From Candidatus Azobacteroides sp. (GTDB lineage: Bacteria > Bacteroidota > Bacteroidia > Bacteroidales > Azobacteroidaceae): a stretch of 64,000 nucleotides of DNA. The stretch covers positions 1 to 64,000 of the forward strand of contig WRFZ01000178.1 of assembly GCA_009778655.1 (NCBI GenBank). Reading direction: 5' to 3'. Made by a program: the position numbers and the translations under genes. The number at the start of each line of letters is the position of its first letter. The first letter of the stretch is position 1. Positions 8,167 through 18,168 of the stretch are shown here, in pieces. The notes below the pieces were generated by a model. It did no database searches and had not been told where the DNA came from. It was given only the letters and a program-made list of their open reading frames with translations.

Positions 8167-10410
8167 ATGAGATTCATTCGTTTGTTTTTTGTCCTTTCGA
8201 ATCTGTTTGCCGCTACTTTGGCTTTTTCACAGATCAGCCACGGAGGAACGCCTTATTTTTTGCAACCTTCCATTTTGAGATCCGCTTCTTCTTATTTTAT
8301 TGAAATGCCTTCTTTTAATTTGGATTCGGTATTAAGAGACGATGCGATTAATGAAGGAAATATGCGCGGGAGTTATCGGTTTGCGTATAAATTTTATACG
8401 AATATCAGTATCAATGACGGTATCCAAACGGTTTTGCCCGACGGAACGACCATCAAGCAAATCGGAATTCGTTCGCCCGGCGCTTATTCCATTAATTTAC
8501 TCTTGAATGATTTTGAAATTCCTCCCGGTGGAAAACTGTTTATATACAGCGCCGATCATTCCTACGTAGTGGGAAGTTTTGATTATCGAAATAATTCTTC
8601 CGATCAAATATTACCTATACAGCCCGTAGCCGGTGAATCAATTATCGTCGAGTATTCGGAACCAGCGGATGTTCCGTTTGCCGGTCATTTTACAATTACC
8701 GAAGTAAATCACGACTATCGCGATATTTTAAGATCCGAACCGGGTCGGGATAGAGCCGGGGATTATGATTGTATGCCGGACGTTTTTTGCGAAAATGCAG
8801 CCGAAGAATCCATTCGTTCAACCGTTTTGTTGATTATTAACGGAAGCACTTTATGTTCCGGAGTTTTACTTAACAATACCTCCGACAACGATAAACCGTA
8901 TGTGTTGACCGGCGTTCATTGCATGTGTGATCCTACGCAATATCCTAAAGATATGGATTATTATAATAGTCAAGCGGGTACGATTGTCGCTTTTTTCAAT
9001 TACAATCGTCCGGTTTGCGATGCGAATATAAAAATGAAAGGTACCGAAGAAATGAGTCTTGCCGGCGCTTCCGCTCGCGTGATTCTCGAAAGAAAAGACC
9101 TTGCTTTACTTGAATTTAAAAATTCGCCTCCCGATTATTTCAACGCTTATTATGCCGGATGGAAACGAGATTTGACCGAAACCGGCACAAAACATACCAA
9201 CCTGCATCACCCGTCGGGAGCGGTTAAAAAATACGGAATGACGGACGGAACCATTCGCGTCGTTTCTATTCCGGCCGGCGACCTTCTTGATGCGGATTCC
9301 CATTGGGCAGTTCCTTATTGGACCATCGGTTCGACTTACAGCGGTTCTTCCGGCTCTCCTTTATTTGATGAAAATCAACTCGTTATCGGGGCTTTAACGG
9401 CAGGCTATTCGCAATGTACGGGTACATCGCCGAATGGAATGACGGATTATTTTTCCGTTATCGGTAAAGGCTGGGAAACGGATACTCCGACCAATCAATT
9501 GAAAACGTATTTAGACCCCAAGAACGCCGGTGGAATGAACTATCCCGGAAGAGATCCGAACCGGCTTAATCCCGTCACTCGTCTGGCAAATGCCCGATAT
9601 ACGGCAGGCGATTCGTTGATTACAAGCGAATTGAGTTCACCCAATCAAGGTTTTGTTTTCGGAAACAGTAACTTGAAAACCGTTGAATTTGCCGAAGAAT
9701 TTAACGTAACGAATGACGTCGAAATACTGGGGACGTATTTTCTTCTGCCGGCCTTTAGCGATACAGTCGTCGTAACGGTTTCCGTTTATACCGGTACTAC
9801 TTCTCCGCAGACAAAAATTTATTCCACTGCTTTTGCTCCCAAATACATGAATTATTCGTCTTCCTCCGGATTTAATCTGCAAGATAAAACTTTAAATTCG
9901 GTTCCGACCGAAACATTCGTTGTGTTTGACAAACCGGTTTCCGCAACAAAGAAATTCTTTATTTCCTACGCGATTTCCGGTTCCGCATCGGCCAAATTCT
10001 GTGTGTATAATACGAAATTCGGTAATGCTTCGCATGCGAATACGGCATGGTTGAAAGATGCGACCAAAGGGTGGGTTACGGCTGAGGCCTATGACTACCG
10101 ACCCATGAAAACTTCGCTGGCGATTCAGCCTCTGGCTCGAAACACCAATAATACTTCGATCGAAGCGGTAACGATTCCCGAAAATACCGATTTTTATTAC
10201 GACCGTTCCGGACGAGTGTTAACGTTAAAGGAACCGTTAGACACGCCGGGACAAATCGCCGTTTATTCGGTCGGAGGTCAATTGTTGGAAAAAATACAAA
10301 TTCAACAGGGTCAAACGGCATTTGTTCTCAGCGAAAAACCGAAAGGAACGATTGGTATCGTGAAAATTACCGGCAATTATTTTTTCCGTACCGGAAAATT
10401 TATGTATTGA
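8167..10410 (+). CDS. Secreted trypsin-like/lysyl endopeptidase-type serine protease with T9SS C-terminal domain
   Basis: Signal peptide from M27 of the track ORF; catalytic-type motifs TGVHC and GSSGSPLF; C-terminal IAVYSVGGQLLEKIQI... sorting-domain pattern; -7 TATCTTTG at 8141-8148. Confidence 0.8.
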   Translation: MRFIRLFFVLSNLFAATLAFSQISHGGTPYFLQPSILRSASSYFIEMPSFNLDSVLRDDAINEGNMRGSYRFAYKFYTNISINDGIQTVLPDGTTIKQIGIRSPGAYSINLLLNDFEIPPGGKLFIYSADHSYVVGSFDYRNNSSDQILPIQPVAGESIIVEYSEPADVPFAGHFTITEVNHDYRDILRSEPGRDRAGDYDCMPDVFCENAAEESIRSTVLLIINGSTLCSGVLLNNTSDNDKPYVLTGVHCMCDPTQYPKDMDYYNSQAGTIVAFFNYNRPVCDANIKMKGTEEMSLAGASARVILERKDLALLEFKNSPPDYFNAYYAGWKRDLTETGTKHTNLHHPSGAVKKYGMTDGTIRVVSIPAGDLLDADSHWAVPYWTIGSTYSGSSGSPLFDENQLVIGALTAGYSQCTGTSPNGMTDYFSVIGKGWETDTPTNQLKTYLDPKNAGGMNYPGRDPNRLNPVTRLANARYTAGDSLITSELSSPNQGFVFGNSNLKTVEFAEEFNVTNDVEILGTYFLLPAFSDTVVVTVSVYTGTTSPQTKIYSTAFAPKYMNYSSSSGFNLQDKTLNSVPTETFVVFDKPVSATKKFFISYAISGSASAKFCVYNTKFGNASHANTAWLKDATKGWVTAEAYDYRPMKTSLAIQPLARNTNNTSIEAVTIPENTDFYYDRSGRVLTLKEPLDTPGQIAVYSVGGQLLEKIQIQQGQTAFVLSEKPKGTIGIVKITGNYFFRTGKFMY

Positions 10411-10530
10411 TTAAAAAAATAATTGCAATTTTCTTTATATTTTGCTTTATTTATTATATATTTGCACAAACTTTTACACAGACTTTGTAAAATAAAAAAT
10501 ATATAACTTTTTAATTCACTTTTCAATTGT

Positions 10531-12228
10531 ATGAATAAAAAAATTTCACGCCAAGCTCTCCTTTTATTAGTGACAGCCGTTATTTTTTCAGCCTGTTCAT
10601 CCGGGCTTAAGCCTTTGGCCGCTAATTACATTAAATCTGATCCGCAACCCTTGGAATTGGTAGCGGGGAAAGTTCCGGTAACAATTAATGCCGCTTTCCC
10701 GCCCAAATGGTTTGATAAAAATGCAACATTGACGGTTATTCCCGTTCTTCGTTACGAGGGCGGCGAAGCTTGGGGAACGTCTTATACTTTTCAAGGAGAA
10801 AAAGTAGCGGGTAACGGACAAGTGATTCCTCAAAAATCGGGCGCTAATGTAACAATGACTTCCAATTTCGATTATGTGCCGGCTATGCAAAGTTCGGAAC
10901 TTTATCTTACTTTTTCCGCTCAAGTGGGAAAGAAAGAAATTAAGCTTCCGGAAATTAAAGTGGGAGACGGCGTTTTAGCGACTGCGGCTTTAGTGAATGC
11001 AGCTTCGGAAATCCCGGCGATTGCTCCCGACAAATTCCAACGGATTATAAAAGAAGCTTATGATGCCGATATTATGTTTCTTATCCAACAAGCGGAACTT
11101 CGCGCCGGCGAATTGGGAAAATCGTCTGTGACGGATTGGAAAAATACGGTTACCAATGCAAGCCAAACTCCCAATCAAAACGTGAGTGTTGAAATTTCAG
11201 CATACGCTTCTCCGGACGGCGGTTTCGAATTAAACGAAAAATTAGCTGAAAAGCGAGAACAAAATACCAATACTTATCTCAAACAGGAATTGAAGAATGC
11301 AAAAGCGGATGCGCCGATTTCCGCGCGATATACCGCACAGGACTGGGAAGGATTTAAAGAATTGGTCGAAAAATCGAATATTCAAGACAAGCAGTTAATT
11401 TTAAGCGTGCTTTCGATGTATAACGATTCCGAACAAAGAGAAAAAGAAATCAAGAATATCTCTTCCGTCTTTTCTGTTTTGGCTGAAGAAATTCTTCCTC
11501 AATTAAGACGTTCCCGCTTGACCGCTAATATTGAAATCGTCGGGAAAAGCGATGAAGAAATAACGCAATTGGCCGCCTCTAATCCGAAATCGTTGACAGT
11601 AGAAGAACTGCTGTATGCCGCTTCGTTGGCCGGTAGCAATGCCGCCAAAGAAACCGTTTATCAAAAAGCGACTGAACTTTATTCCACAGATTATCGTGCT
11701 TTTAATAACTTAGGCGCTTTGGATTTTCAAGACGGAAAAATGGCTGCTGCCGAAGCAAACTTTAATAAAGCTTTATCGTTGGCATCCGATTCTCCCGAAG
11801 CAAACTTGAATTCGGGCTTGATTGCATTGACTAAAGGCGATAATGCAAAAGCGCAACAGTTTTTCGGAAAAGCTTCCGGAGTAAGCGAATTAAACAATGC
11901 TATGGGACTTCTGGCGATTGCAAACGGAAATTATACCCAAGCGGTCGCTTCGTTCGGAAATACGGCAAGCAACAATGCCGCATTGGCTCAACTTTTAACA
12001 AAAGATTACAGTAAATCGCAAGCCACTTTAAATGCCGTAAAGAATCCGAATGCCGTCACTTCGTATTTAAAAGCAATTGTTGCGGCGCGAACCAACAATG
12101 TGAATGATGTAGTCTCCAATCTGAAACAAGCGATTCAATCGGATCCTTCGCTGGCTAAAAAAGCGGCTTCCGATTTGGAATTTGTAAAATATTTCACAAA
12201 TCAAAGTTTTATCAATGCTATTCAATAA
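10531..12228 (+). CDS. TPR-containing lipoprotein
   Basis: Lipobox FSACSS; TPR-like repeats in the C-terminal half (AFNNLGALDFQDGKMAAAEANFNKALSLA). Confidence 0.75.
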   Translation: MNKKISRQALLLLVTAVIFSACSSGLKPLAANYIKSDPQPLELVAGKVPVTINAAFPPKWFDKNATLTVIPVLRYEGGEAWGTSYTFQGEKVAGNGQVIPQKSGANVTMTSNFDYVPAMQSSELYLTFSAQVGKKEIKLPEIKVGDGVLATAALVNAASEIPAIAPDKFQRIIKEAYDADIMFLIQQAELRAGELGKSSVTDWKNTVTNASQTPNQNVSVEISAYASPDGGFELNEKLAEKREQNTNTYLKQELKNAKADAPISARYTAQDWEGFKELVEKSNIQDKQLILSVLSMYNDSEQREKEIKNISSVFSVLAEEILPQLRRSRLTANIEIVGKSDEEITQLAASNPKSLTVEELLYAASLAGSNAAKETVYQKATELYSTDYRAFNNLGALDFQDGKMAAAEANFNKALSLASDSPEANLNSGLIALTKGDNAKAQQFFGKASGVSELNNAMGLLAIANGNYTQAVASFGNTASNNAALAQLLTKDYSKSQATLNAVKNPNAVTSYLKAIVAARTNNVNDVVSNLKQAIQSDPSLAKKAASDLEFVKYFTNQSFINAIQ

Positions 12229-12272
12229 AAGCAGGAGTAAGATAAGATATGTGTATCAGTTCTATTTTGTCG

Positions 12273-12316
12273 TTTTCAGTTATGCCTTATTTAAAGAAAT
12301 AAGGCATAACTGAAAA
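12273..12316. repeat. Perfect 20-bp inverted repeat with AAAG loop
   Basis: ttttcagttatgccttattt-aaag-aaataaggcataactgaaaa. Confidence 0.85.
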
Positions 12317-12357
12317 CCTCTATTTCAAAAGAAGAATTAGTTTGCCCTTAATAATTA

Positions 12358-12391
12358 AGGTGGATTCTTGAGATAAGAATCCACCTTTTTC
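12358..12391 (+). terminator. Rho-independent terminator
   Basis: aggtggattctt-gagat-aagaatccaccttttt: 12-bp perfect stem followed by T run. Confidence 0.85.
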
Positions 12392-12418
12392 TTAATCGCC
12401 AAACCGATTTATATATGT

Positions 12419-12450
12419 TTTGCATAACCCGCATTTTCTTTATACCTTTG
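12419..12450 (+). promoter_or_regulatory. Bacteroidetes-type promoter TTTG-N20-TACCTTTG for the GH51 gene
   Basis: TTTG at 12419-12422 and TACCTTTG at 12443-12450. Confidence 0.6.
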
Positions 12451-12501
12451 TCATTAAAATAACTATAACTCACGTACACTTAAAAAATTGATTCAATACG
12501 C

Positions 12502-14043
12502 ATGAAAAAAGTAATTCTTATTTTCACAATGGCGATATTCGGCGCCGGTTCGTCGGTATTTGCACAAAATAAATTGGTTATTAGCGCCGATCAAGGCAAG
12601 GAAATTATCAGTAAGCACATCTACGGACATTTTTCCGAACATCTCGGACATTGCATCTACGGCGGTTATTGGGTGGGTGAAAACTCGCCGATTCCCAACA
12701 CACGCGGTATCCGCAATGATGTTGTAAAAGCGTTGAAAGATATTCAAATCCCCAACCTTCGCTGGCCCGGCGGTTGTTTTGCCGATGAATATCATTGGAT
12801 GGACGGCATCGGCCCTCGCGATAAGCGGCCCAAAATGGTAAATACGAATTGGGGCGGCGTAACGGAAGACAACAGTTTCGGCACGCACGAATTTCTTGAT
12901 TTGTGCGAGCAATTGGGTTGTGAACCTTACATCACCGGCAATCTCGGCAGCGGAAGTGTCGAAGAAATGTCGAAATGGATTGAATATATCACTTTCGACG
13001 GCGAAAGCCCGATGGCTAACCTGCGCCGGCAAAACGGTCGCGAACAACCGTGGAAAGTTCGGTTTTGGGGCGTCGGTAACGAAAGTTGGGGTTGCGGCGG
13101 TAATATGACTCCCGATTTTTATGCCGACCAATATCGTCGTTATGCTACGTATTGTCGCGATTACGGTGATAATCGCCTCTATAAAATTGCTTGCGGAGCC
13201 GGCGGAGATGATTACAATTGGACGGAAGTTTTGATGAAAAACATTAATCAACAAATGCAGGGCCTTTCCCTGCATCATTATACTATTCCCACCGGCGATT
13301 GGAGTAAAAAAGGTTCGGCAACCCGATTCGACGAAGCCGAATATTTTAATACCCTATCCAATACGCTTTTTATGAAAGAATTGATTAATAAACATGCTGC
13401 CATTATGGATCAATACGACCCGCAAAAGCAAATCGGATTGATGGTTGACGAATGGGGTATCTGGACGGATGTCGAACCGGGTACCAATCCCGGATTCCTC
13501 TACCAGCAAAATTCGCTACGCGATGCGATTTTAGCCGCCATCAATCTGAATATTTTCAACAACCGGTGCGACCGAGTGAAAATGGCAAATATCGCACAAA
13601 CCGTCAACGTATTGCAAGCGGTTATCTTGACCGATGGGGAAAAAATGTTGCTCACTCCGACGTATTGGGTATATTACTTGTACAAAGTACATCAAGATGC
13701 CACCTTGCTGCCCGTATCCGTTACTTCCGACGCTTACGAGATGAACGGGAAAAAGATAGATGCAATCAACGTTTCGGCGTCCAAAGACGCTTCGGGAAAA
13801 ATCCATATTACTTTGGTGAATATTGATCCTAATAAAGCTCAAACGATTGATACCGAATTGCAAGGTTTTACGGCGAAAAAAGTTACCGGAAAAATTCTGA
13901 CTTCCGCTAAAATCAATGATTGTAACACTTTCGACAAGCCGAATACCGTAAACGTAAAAGATTTCAACGGCGCCGAATTATCCGACGGAAAACTGAATAT
14001 TACCTTACCTTCCCAATCGGTAGTCATGCTTGAAATCGAATAA
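12502..14043 (+). CDS. Alpha-L-arabinofuranosidase (GH51)
   Basis: Signal peptide; GH51 motifs [42 protein letters not shown]. Confidence 0.93.
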   Translation: MKKVILIFTMAIFGAGSSVFAQNKLVISADQGKEIISKHIYGHFSEHLGHCIYGGYWVGENSPIPNTRGIRNDVVKALKDIQIPNLRWPGGCFADEYHWMDGIGPRDKRPKMVNTNWGGVTEDNSFGTHEFLDLCEQLGCEPYITGNLGSGSVEEMSKWIEYITFDGESPMANLRRQNGREQPWKVRFWGVGNESWGCGGNMTPDFYADQYRRYATYCRDYGDNRLYKIACGAGGDDYNWTEVLMKNINQQMQGLSLHHYTIPTGDWSKKGSATRFDEAEYFNTLSNTLFMKELINKHAAIMDQYDPQKQIGLMVDEWGIWTDVEPGTNPGFLYQQNSLRDAILAAINLNIFNNRCDRVKMANIAQTVNVLQAVILTDGEKMLLTPTYWVYYLYKVHQDATLLPVSVTSDAYEMNGKKIDAINVSASKDASGKIHITLVNIDPNKAQTIDTELQGFTAKKVTGKILTSAKINDCNTFDKPNTVNVKDFNGAELSDGKLNITLPSQSVVMLEIE

Positions 14044-14164
14044 TATTCTGCCAACCGAATCAATAGAATAGCAATTTTCCCTTTGTATGCGGGAGAGGCC
14101 GGGGAATATTGGAAATTTAGATTTTTTTATATAATTTTGCAAACTTTATATAAAAACAGTCAAA

Positions 14165-14323
14165 ATGAAAGAGAAAATCGCATTGTTGTTCTTACTTGTT
14201 CTTCCGATTTTTGGTCATTTAAAGGTATTTCATTTGTTTTCGGATGTTTTGATTCATCCCGTGAATATGAAATTTACGCAAGTTGGAGGAACTGAAGTGC
14301 GGTTTCGGACGACTTGTCAATAA
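14165..14323 (+). CDS. Small putative secreted/membrane peptide (52 aa): MKEKIALLFLLVLPIFGHLKVFHLFSDVLIHPVNMKFTQVGGTEVRFRTTCQ
   Basis: Manual translation; signal-like N-terminus; TAATTTTG -7-like element just upstream; below track length cutoff. Confidence 0.35.
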   Translation: MKEKIALLFLLVLPIFGHLKVFHLFSDVLIHPVNMKFTQVGGTEVRFRTTCQ

Positions 14324-14365
14324 TATATTTGCTAATTTATTACTAATTTATTTAAATTTTATAAG

Positions 14366-16057
14366 ATGAGAAAACTGTTACTTGTTTTGTTAATGTGCAT
14401 TGCCGGTATTTCCGTATCTATGGCGCAATCCATTCGAACGGGAACTGCCGGGAACAAAAAAGCCGCTTCCGTTCAACCGGCGAGGCATCTGTCGTTGGCG
14501 ACCCGGTCAATGAAAAGGGCTGAAATACAAACAGCCGTTCTTTCTCCGCTTGCATTGCATCGAGATGTAAAAATCGTTTCCGCCGTTTCGCGCGGAGATA
14601 AATCGAATAGCCTTGTCGTTCAAGAACCCGGTCCTACCGCATTATACATGCGGCCTCAAGGATATTTCAAAGTAGGCATGACTCCGGAATGGAAGGTTTA
14701 TGAAGCTGATTTGATGTTGGGGCCTGCTTATGAACCGGCGGTTTGGCGAAATCTTTCATCGGAATCGGATGCTTATCGTTGGCAATATGAAAGTCCGGAC
14801 GGTTCGGGTACCGTGTTAACAAGTACGGAAAAAAATCTCAATGTTCTTTATCCGTATGAATGGTTTGAAATCCCGACATTAACAGCTACGGAAGATGGAA
14901 ATTCTTCCGATTATCGCTGGGGAACTTATGCATACAGATATATAATGGCCGGAGGAAATGCGAATATTAATGGGGACGGAGCAATGGTCGGCGTCGGTAA
15001 CTATGACCTTTCTTATGATTTTATTACCTATGCTACCGATTTTGGATATGCTTTTGGTACAACCTATAATAATTCTATAGAAGGGGTGGCGAATTATTTT
15101 GAAAAACCGGTTCATAAATATATTCTAAGCGGTTTATGGGCTGCTGTCTATCCGTTTACTTGTCCGGCCAATACTGAATTTACAATGATTATCCATAGAG
15201 TAGATGATGCCGGTAATTTGACGGATACGATTGCTACCTCTACTTGTCTCGCTGCTGATGTAGCAGATAATATAATGTCTTTTAACGGATTTATAGCAAT
15301 TGATCCGGAAACCGGATTGAAAGTCGGATATGATTATTTGGAAATCGAAGATGCTATTTTGGTTGAAATTAAAGGATTTAATAATATACCCGGAGCGGAA
15401 ATCAATTTCTTAGCTCAAGAATTTGATGCGGATCCTACCGGTGAAAATAATGCTTGCGTCTTATTTGCAGATGGAGAAATAGGTTATTATGACGGATCTA
15501 CTTCACTTATATTTAATTTAAATGTTACTTATTCTTTCTTATTCGCTGATTCCGAAACATTTGACGCTCCCGAAGGAGGCGGCGAAAAAACGTTTAATGT
15601 AACCTCTCTCTTTTCACCGGAGACTTGGTGGCTGGGAGAAGCCCTTCCGGAATGGCTTTCATTTGATCTTGTGTTTAATAGTAATACTTGGGAGATTCGA
15701 TATACTTTAACGGCAGATCCTTTACCGGCAAATATAAGCTATCGTGAAACCGACGTTAAAATTCTGACTTTGGGAGCCGATATGTCTATTCATGTACAAC
15801 AGGGAAAAAATACCGGTCTTTCTGCGGTTGCCGCAACGGATACGAAAGTAGTGAAGAATAACGCCGATTTTGAACTTACTTATGCTTCGGGTTATTCCGA
15901 GGTTTCGGTTTATAACGTTACCGGACAAAAAGTAGCCGGTTATCATTTACCGGCCGGCGGAACATTCACTGTTCCGGATGAGAACTATTCCAAAGGCGTT
16001 TATCTTTTCAATTTCACCGGAGCCAAAGGCGTTTCTACGGTTAAAGTGATGAAATAA
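14366..16057 (+). CDS. Secreted hypothetical protein with T9SS type A C-terminal sorting domain
   Basis: Signal peptide MRKLLLVLLMCIAGISVSMAQ; C-terminus EVSVYNVTGQKVAGYHLPAGGTFTVPDENYSKGVYLFNFTGAKGVSTVKVMK. Confidence 0.8.
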   Translation: MRKLLLVLLMCIAGISVSMAQSIRTGTAGNKKAASVQPARHLSLATRSMKRAEIQTAVLSPLALHRDVKIVSAVSRGDKSNSLVVQEPGPTALYMRPQGYFKVGMTPEWKVYEADLMLGPAYEPAVWRNLSSESDAYRWQYESPDGSGTVLTSTEKNLNVLYPYEWFEIPTLTATEDGNSSDYRWGTYAYRYIMAGGNANINGDGAMVGVGNYDLSYDFITYATDFGYAFGTTYNNSIEGVANYFEKPVHKYILSGLWAAVYPFTCPANTEFTMIIHRVDDAGNLTDTIATSTCLAADVADNIMSFNGFIAIDPETGLKVGYDYLEIEDAILVEIKGFNNIPGAEINFLAQEFDADPTGENNACVLFADGEIGYYDGSTSLIFNLNVTYSFLFADSETFDAPEGGGEKTFNVTSLFSPETWWLGEALPEWLSFDLVFNSNTWEIRYTLTADPLPANISYRETDVKILTLGADMSIHVQQGKNTGLSAVAATDTKVVKNNADFELTYASGYSEVSVYNVTGQKVAGYHLPAGGTFTVPDENYSKGVYLFNFTGAKGVSTVKVMK

Positions 16058-16073
16058 TGATTTAAAAGTACGC

Positions 16074-16120
16074 AAAAAAAGCCTGTCATTGCAGTTAAAC
16101 TCGCAATGACAGGCTTTTTT
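16074..16120. terminator. Bidirectional terminator between convergent genes
   Basis: aaaaaaagcctgtcattgc...gcaatgacaggctttttt, 12-bp perfect stem flanked by A and T runs. Confidence 0.9.
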
Positions 16121-16133
16121 ACGCTGAAAAGAA

Positions 16134-18158
16134 TTACATCGCACTATTTCGTACAGCTTCCAACAACGGCTCTACCGAGAGCGGTTTGCCGGTTGCTTGA
16201 ATCATCCATTGATTAGGGGTTAATTTTCCCAAGCGGAAAATACGATCAATTTCTTTGGCGAAATCTTTTCCCGTCAAGTATTGTTCCAACTGAAATTCAA
16301 TGATTTGACCGAATGAATAGGCCGACAAATACAAAGGATAGCTGATCATGTGCGAATAAACGGCTAAAATCGGCTCGTCTTTTATGCCGAAAACCGGAGC
16401 GTAGTACTCGTTCCATATTTCTTTCGCTAAACGGATAACCGCTTCCTTCAATTCTTCGGGAGTAGCGTTCGGGTTAGCATACAACCATTTCCAAACATTG
16501 ATGTCAAGTAAGGAAACTCCGGCTATTTCATACAATTGCCAAGCTTTATCGCAAACATCCATAGCCTCTTTTTTCGGATCATTGTCTTTAATTCCCAGCA
16601 AATCCAAATCCCGTTTTTGGAAAACAAAAGCCAAAGCTTCGGTGAAAGCGGTATTCGGTACGCCGCTCATCAAGTAATAATCCACATCGTAAAGCGAAAG
16701 CGTTTGCTCCACATTATGCCCAAATTCATGAATGGCAATGTTATACCCTTTATAATCCATTCCTCCCGGAGGGATACGGGTTCGCAAATGCGAGTGTTGT
16801 CCTTTCATAGAAGCGCCCCAAGCGTGTCCGGATCCGCGAGCCGCGTCAACGTTTATTTTATCGGCCAAATAATTCGCGCGTTCGGAAGTAAATCCCAATT
16901 TCATCAAAATAGTCGGCAGCTGTTTCTTCAACGCATCGGCATTCGGATAGAGTTTTCGGGTTTGTTCACTTAACTTATCTTCATTCAGATTGCTTCGGGC
17001 CTTGAATCCGTCGTACCAAATATCGAAAGCCTCCATATTTCGTCCCAAACGTTGAGTAATCAAACGAGCAATGGTTTGAATTTCAGGCGCGGAGAGGTAG
17101 GATTTGAATAAAGCTTCCGCATCGTCAACGGAAATTTCCATATCTTCCGAAAAACTGCGGTCAATGAAAGTATTGCCGGCATACGGATCAATCGCTCGCA
17201 CGGCTTTGAAGTTATTCAAAAATTTTTCGTAACGAACCGTGTTTTCCGCCTTTCCGGCAACGGGTTTCCCTGCTTGGAAAATGCTATCGGTGAACGGATT
17301 CCAATCGTAATCGCCCGAATTGATTACTTCTTTCGGAATTTCCTGCGAGATAATCCGTTTCATCACTTCATAGATCGTCCGTTGTTTTTGAAGTCCTTCA
17401 TTTCCTTTATTGTAATCGGCTTTAATCTCGTCGCGCAAATTCCAGTGCGACAATAGAACCATATCTTCCGGAAAGATTTTCTCTCCTTTCTCGTTAAGTA
17501 AATGACCGGCATAAATATTGTATTTGGAAATATACACATCGGCATCGTTTATGGTTTGACTGTAAGCTTGTTGAAGATTAGCCGGAATACGCTTCGTAAA
17601 CAGATCGCCCAGCCGGGCATACGCCCAAGCCAATCGGTCGTTTCCCAACGATTCTTTTTCTTCCAACGACATTTGAGGAAAATTGAGAGCAATGGTAAAT
17701 GCTAATTTATTGGCATAAAAGTCGTCGGAGAAATGCGCATTGGGATTGTAGGCGGAGAAAACTTCATCAATGGCAGACAAAGGCCCCGTCGCTTCCTGTA
17801 CGTTCCGTTGCAAACGGAGCGTCATTTCATTGAAGTTTCCGAAAATAGCTTCCAAATAATCGCTGATTTTCAAGAATGTCTGTTTCTTTTCTTCCGGATC
17901 GGCAATGAAATTATCCCCGCAAAAGCGGCTGAAATCTTCTTCCGATCCGTCTTGCGATTCCCATAGTTTGGCAACCTGACGAACTCCTTTTTCAATTAAA
18001 GCCTTATCTGCATTCGCATTTTCGGAAGTAAGCGTAGCGATTGTTTTATCAACGACTTGCGCAGAAATAAAACCGGCGCTTTTTTCCGCGTTGTTTGTTT
18101 TTGTCGTACATCCGATCATAAAAAAAAGAAGAGCAAAAATTAAAATTTTGCTCTTCAT
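16134..18158 (-). CDS. Lipoprotein zinc metallopeptidase, HEFGH gluzincin type (M3/MA-clan-like)
   Basis: Lipobox MIGCTT after M17 of the track ORF; HEFGHNVEQ with downstream NTAFTEAL glutamate. Confidence 0.65.
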   Translation of the reverse strand: MKSKILIFALLFFMIGCTTKTNNAEKSAGFISAQVVDKTIATLTSENANADKALIEKGVRQVAKLWESQDGSEEDFSRFCGDNFIADPEEKKQTFLKISDYLEAIFGNFNEMTLRLQRNVQEATGPLSAIDEVFSAYNPNAHFSDDFYANKLAFTIALNFPQMSLEEKESLGNDRLAWAYARLGDLFTKRIPANLQQAYSQTINDADVYISKYNIYAGHLLNEKGEKIFPEDMVLLSHWNLRDEIKADYNKGNEGLQKQRTIYEVMKRIISQEIPKEVINSGDYDWNPFTDSIFQAGKPVAGKAENTVRYEKFLNNFKAVRAIDPYAGNTFIDRSFSEDMEISVDDAEALFKSYLSAPEIQTIARLITQRLGRNMEAFDIWYDGFKARSNLNEDKLSEQTRKLYPNADALKKQLPTILMKLGFTSERANYLADKINVDAARGSGHAWGASMKGQHSHLRTRIPPGGMDYKGYNIAIHEFGHNVEQTLSLYDVDYYLMSGVPNTAFTEALAFVFQKRDLDLLGIKDNDPKKEAMDVCDKAWQLYEIAGVSLLDINVWKWLYANPNATPEELKEAVIRLAKEIWNEYYAPVFGIKDEPILAVYSHMISYPLYLSAYSFGQIIEFQLEQYLTGKDFAKEIDRIFRLGKLTPNQWMIQATGKPLSVEPLLEAVRNSAM

Positions 18159-18168
18159 CGGTATTTGT

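Noticed and set aside
12493-13278. 261-aa minus-strand ORF opposite the GH51 gene
   Set aside because: Antisense shadow of a clear GH51 coding region; no independent support.
14083-14295. 70-aa track ORF in the GH51-T9SS cargo gap
   Set aside because: Different frame from the 52-aa signal-bearing ORF; composition not protein-like.
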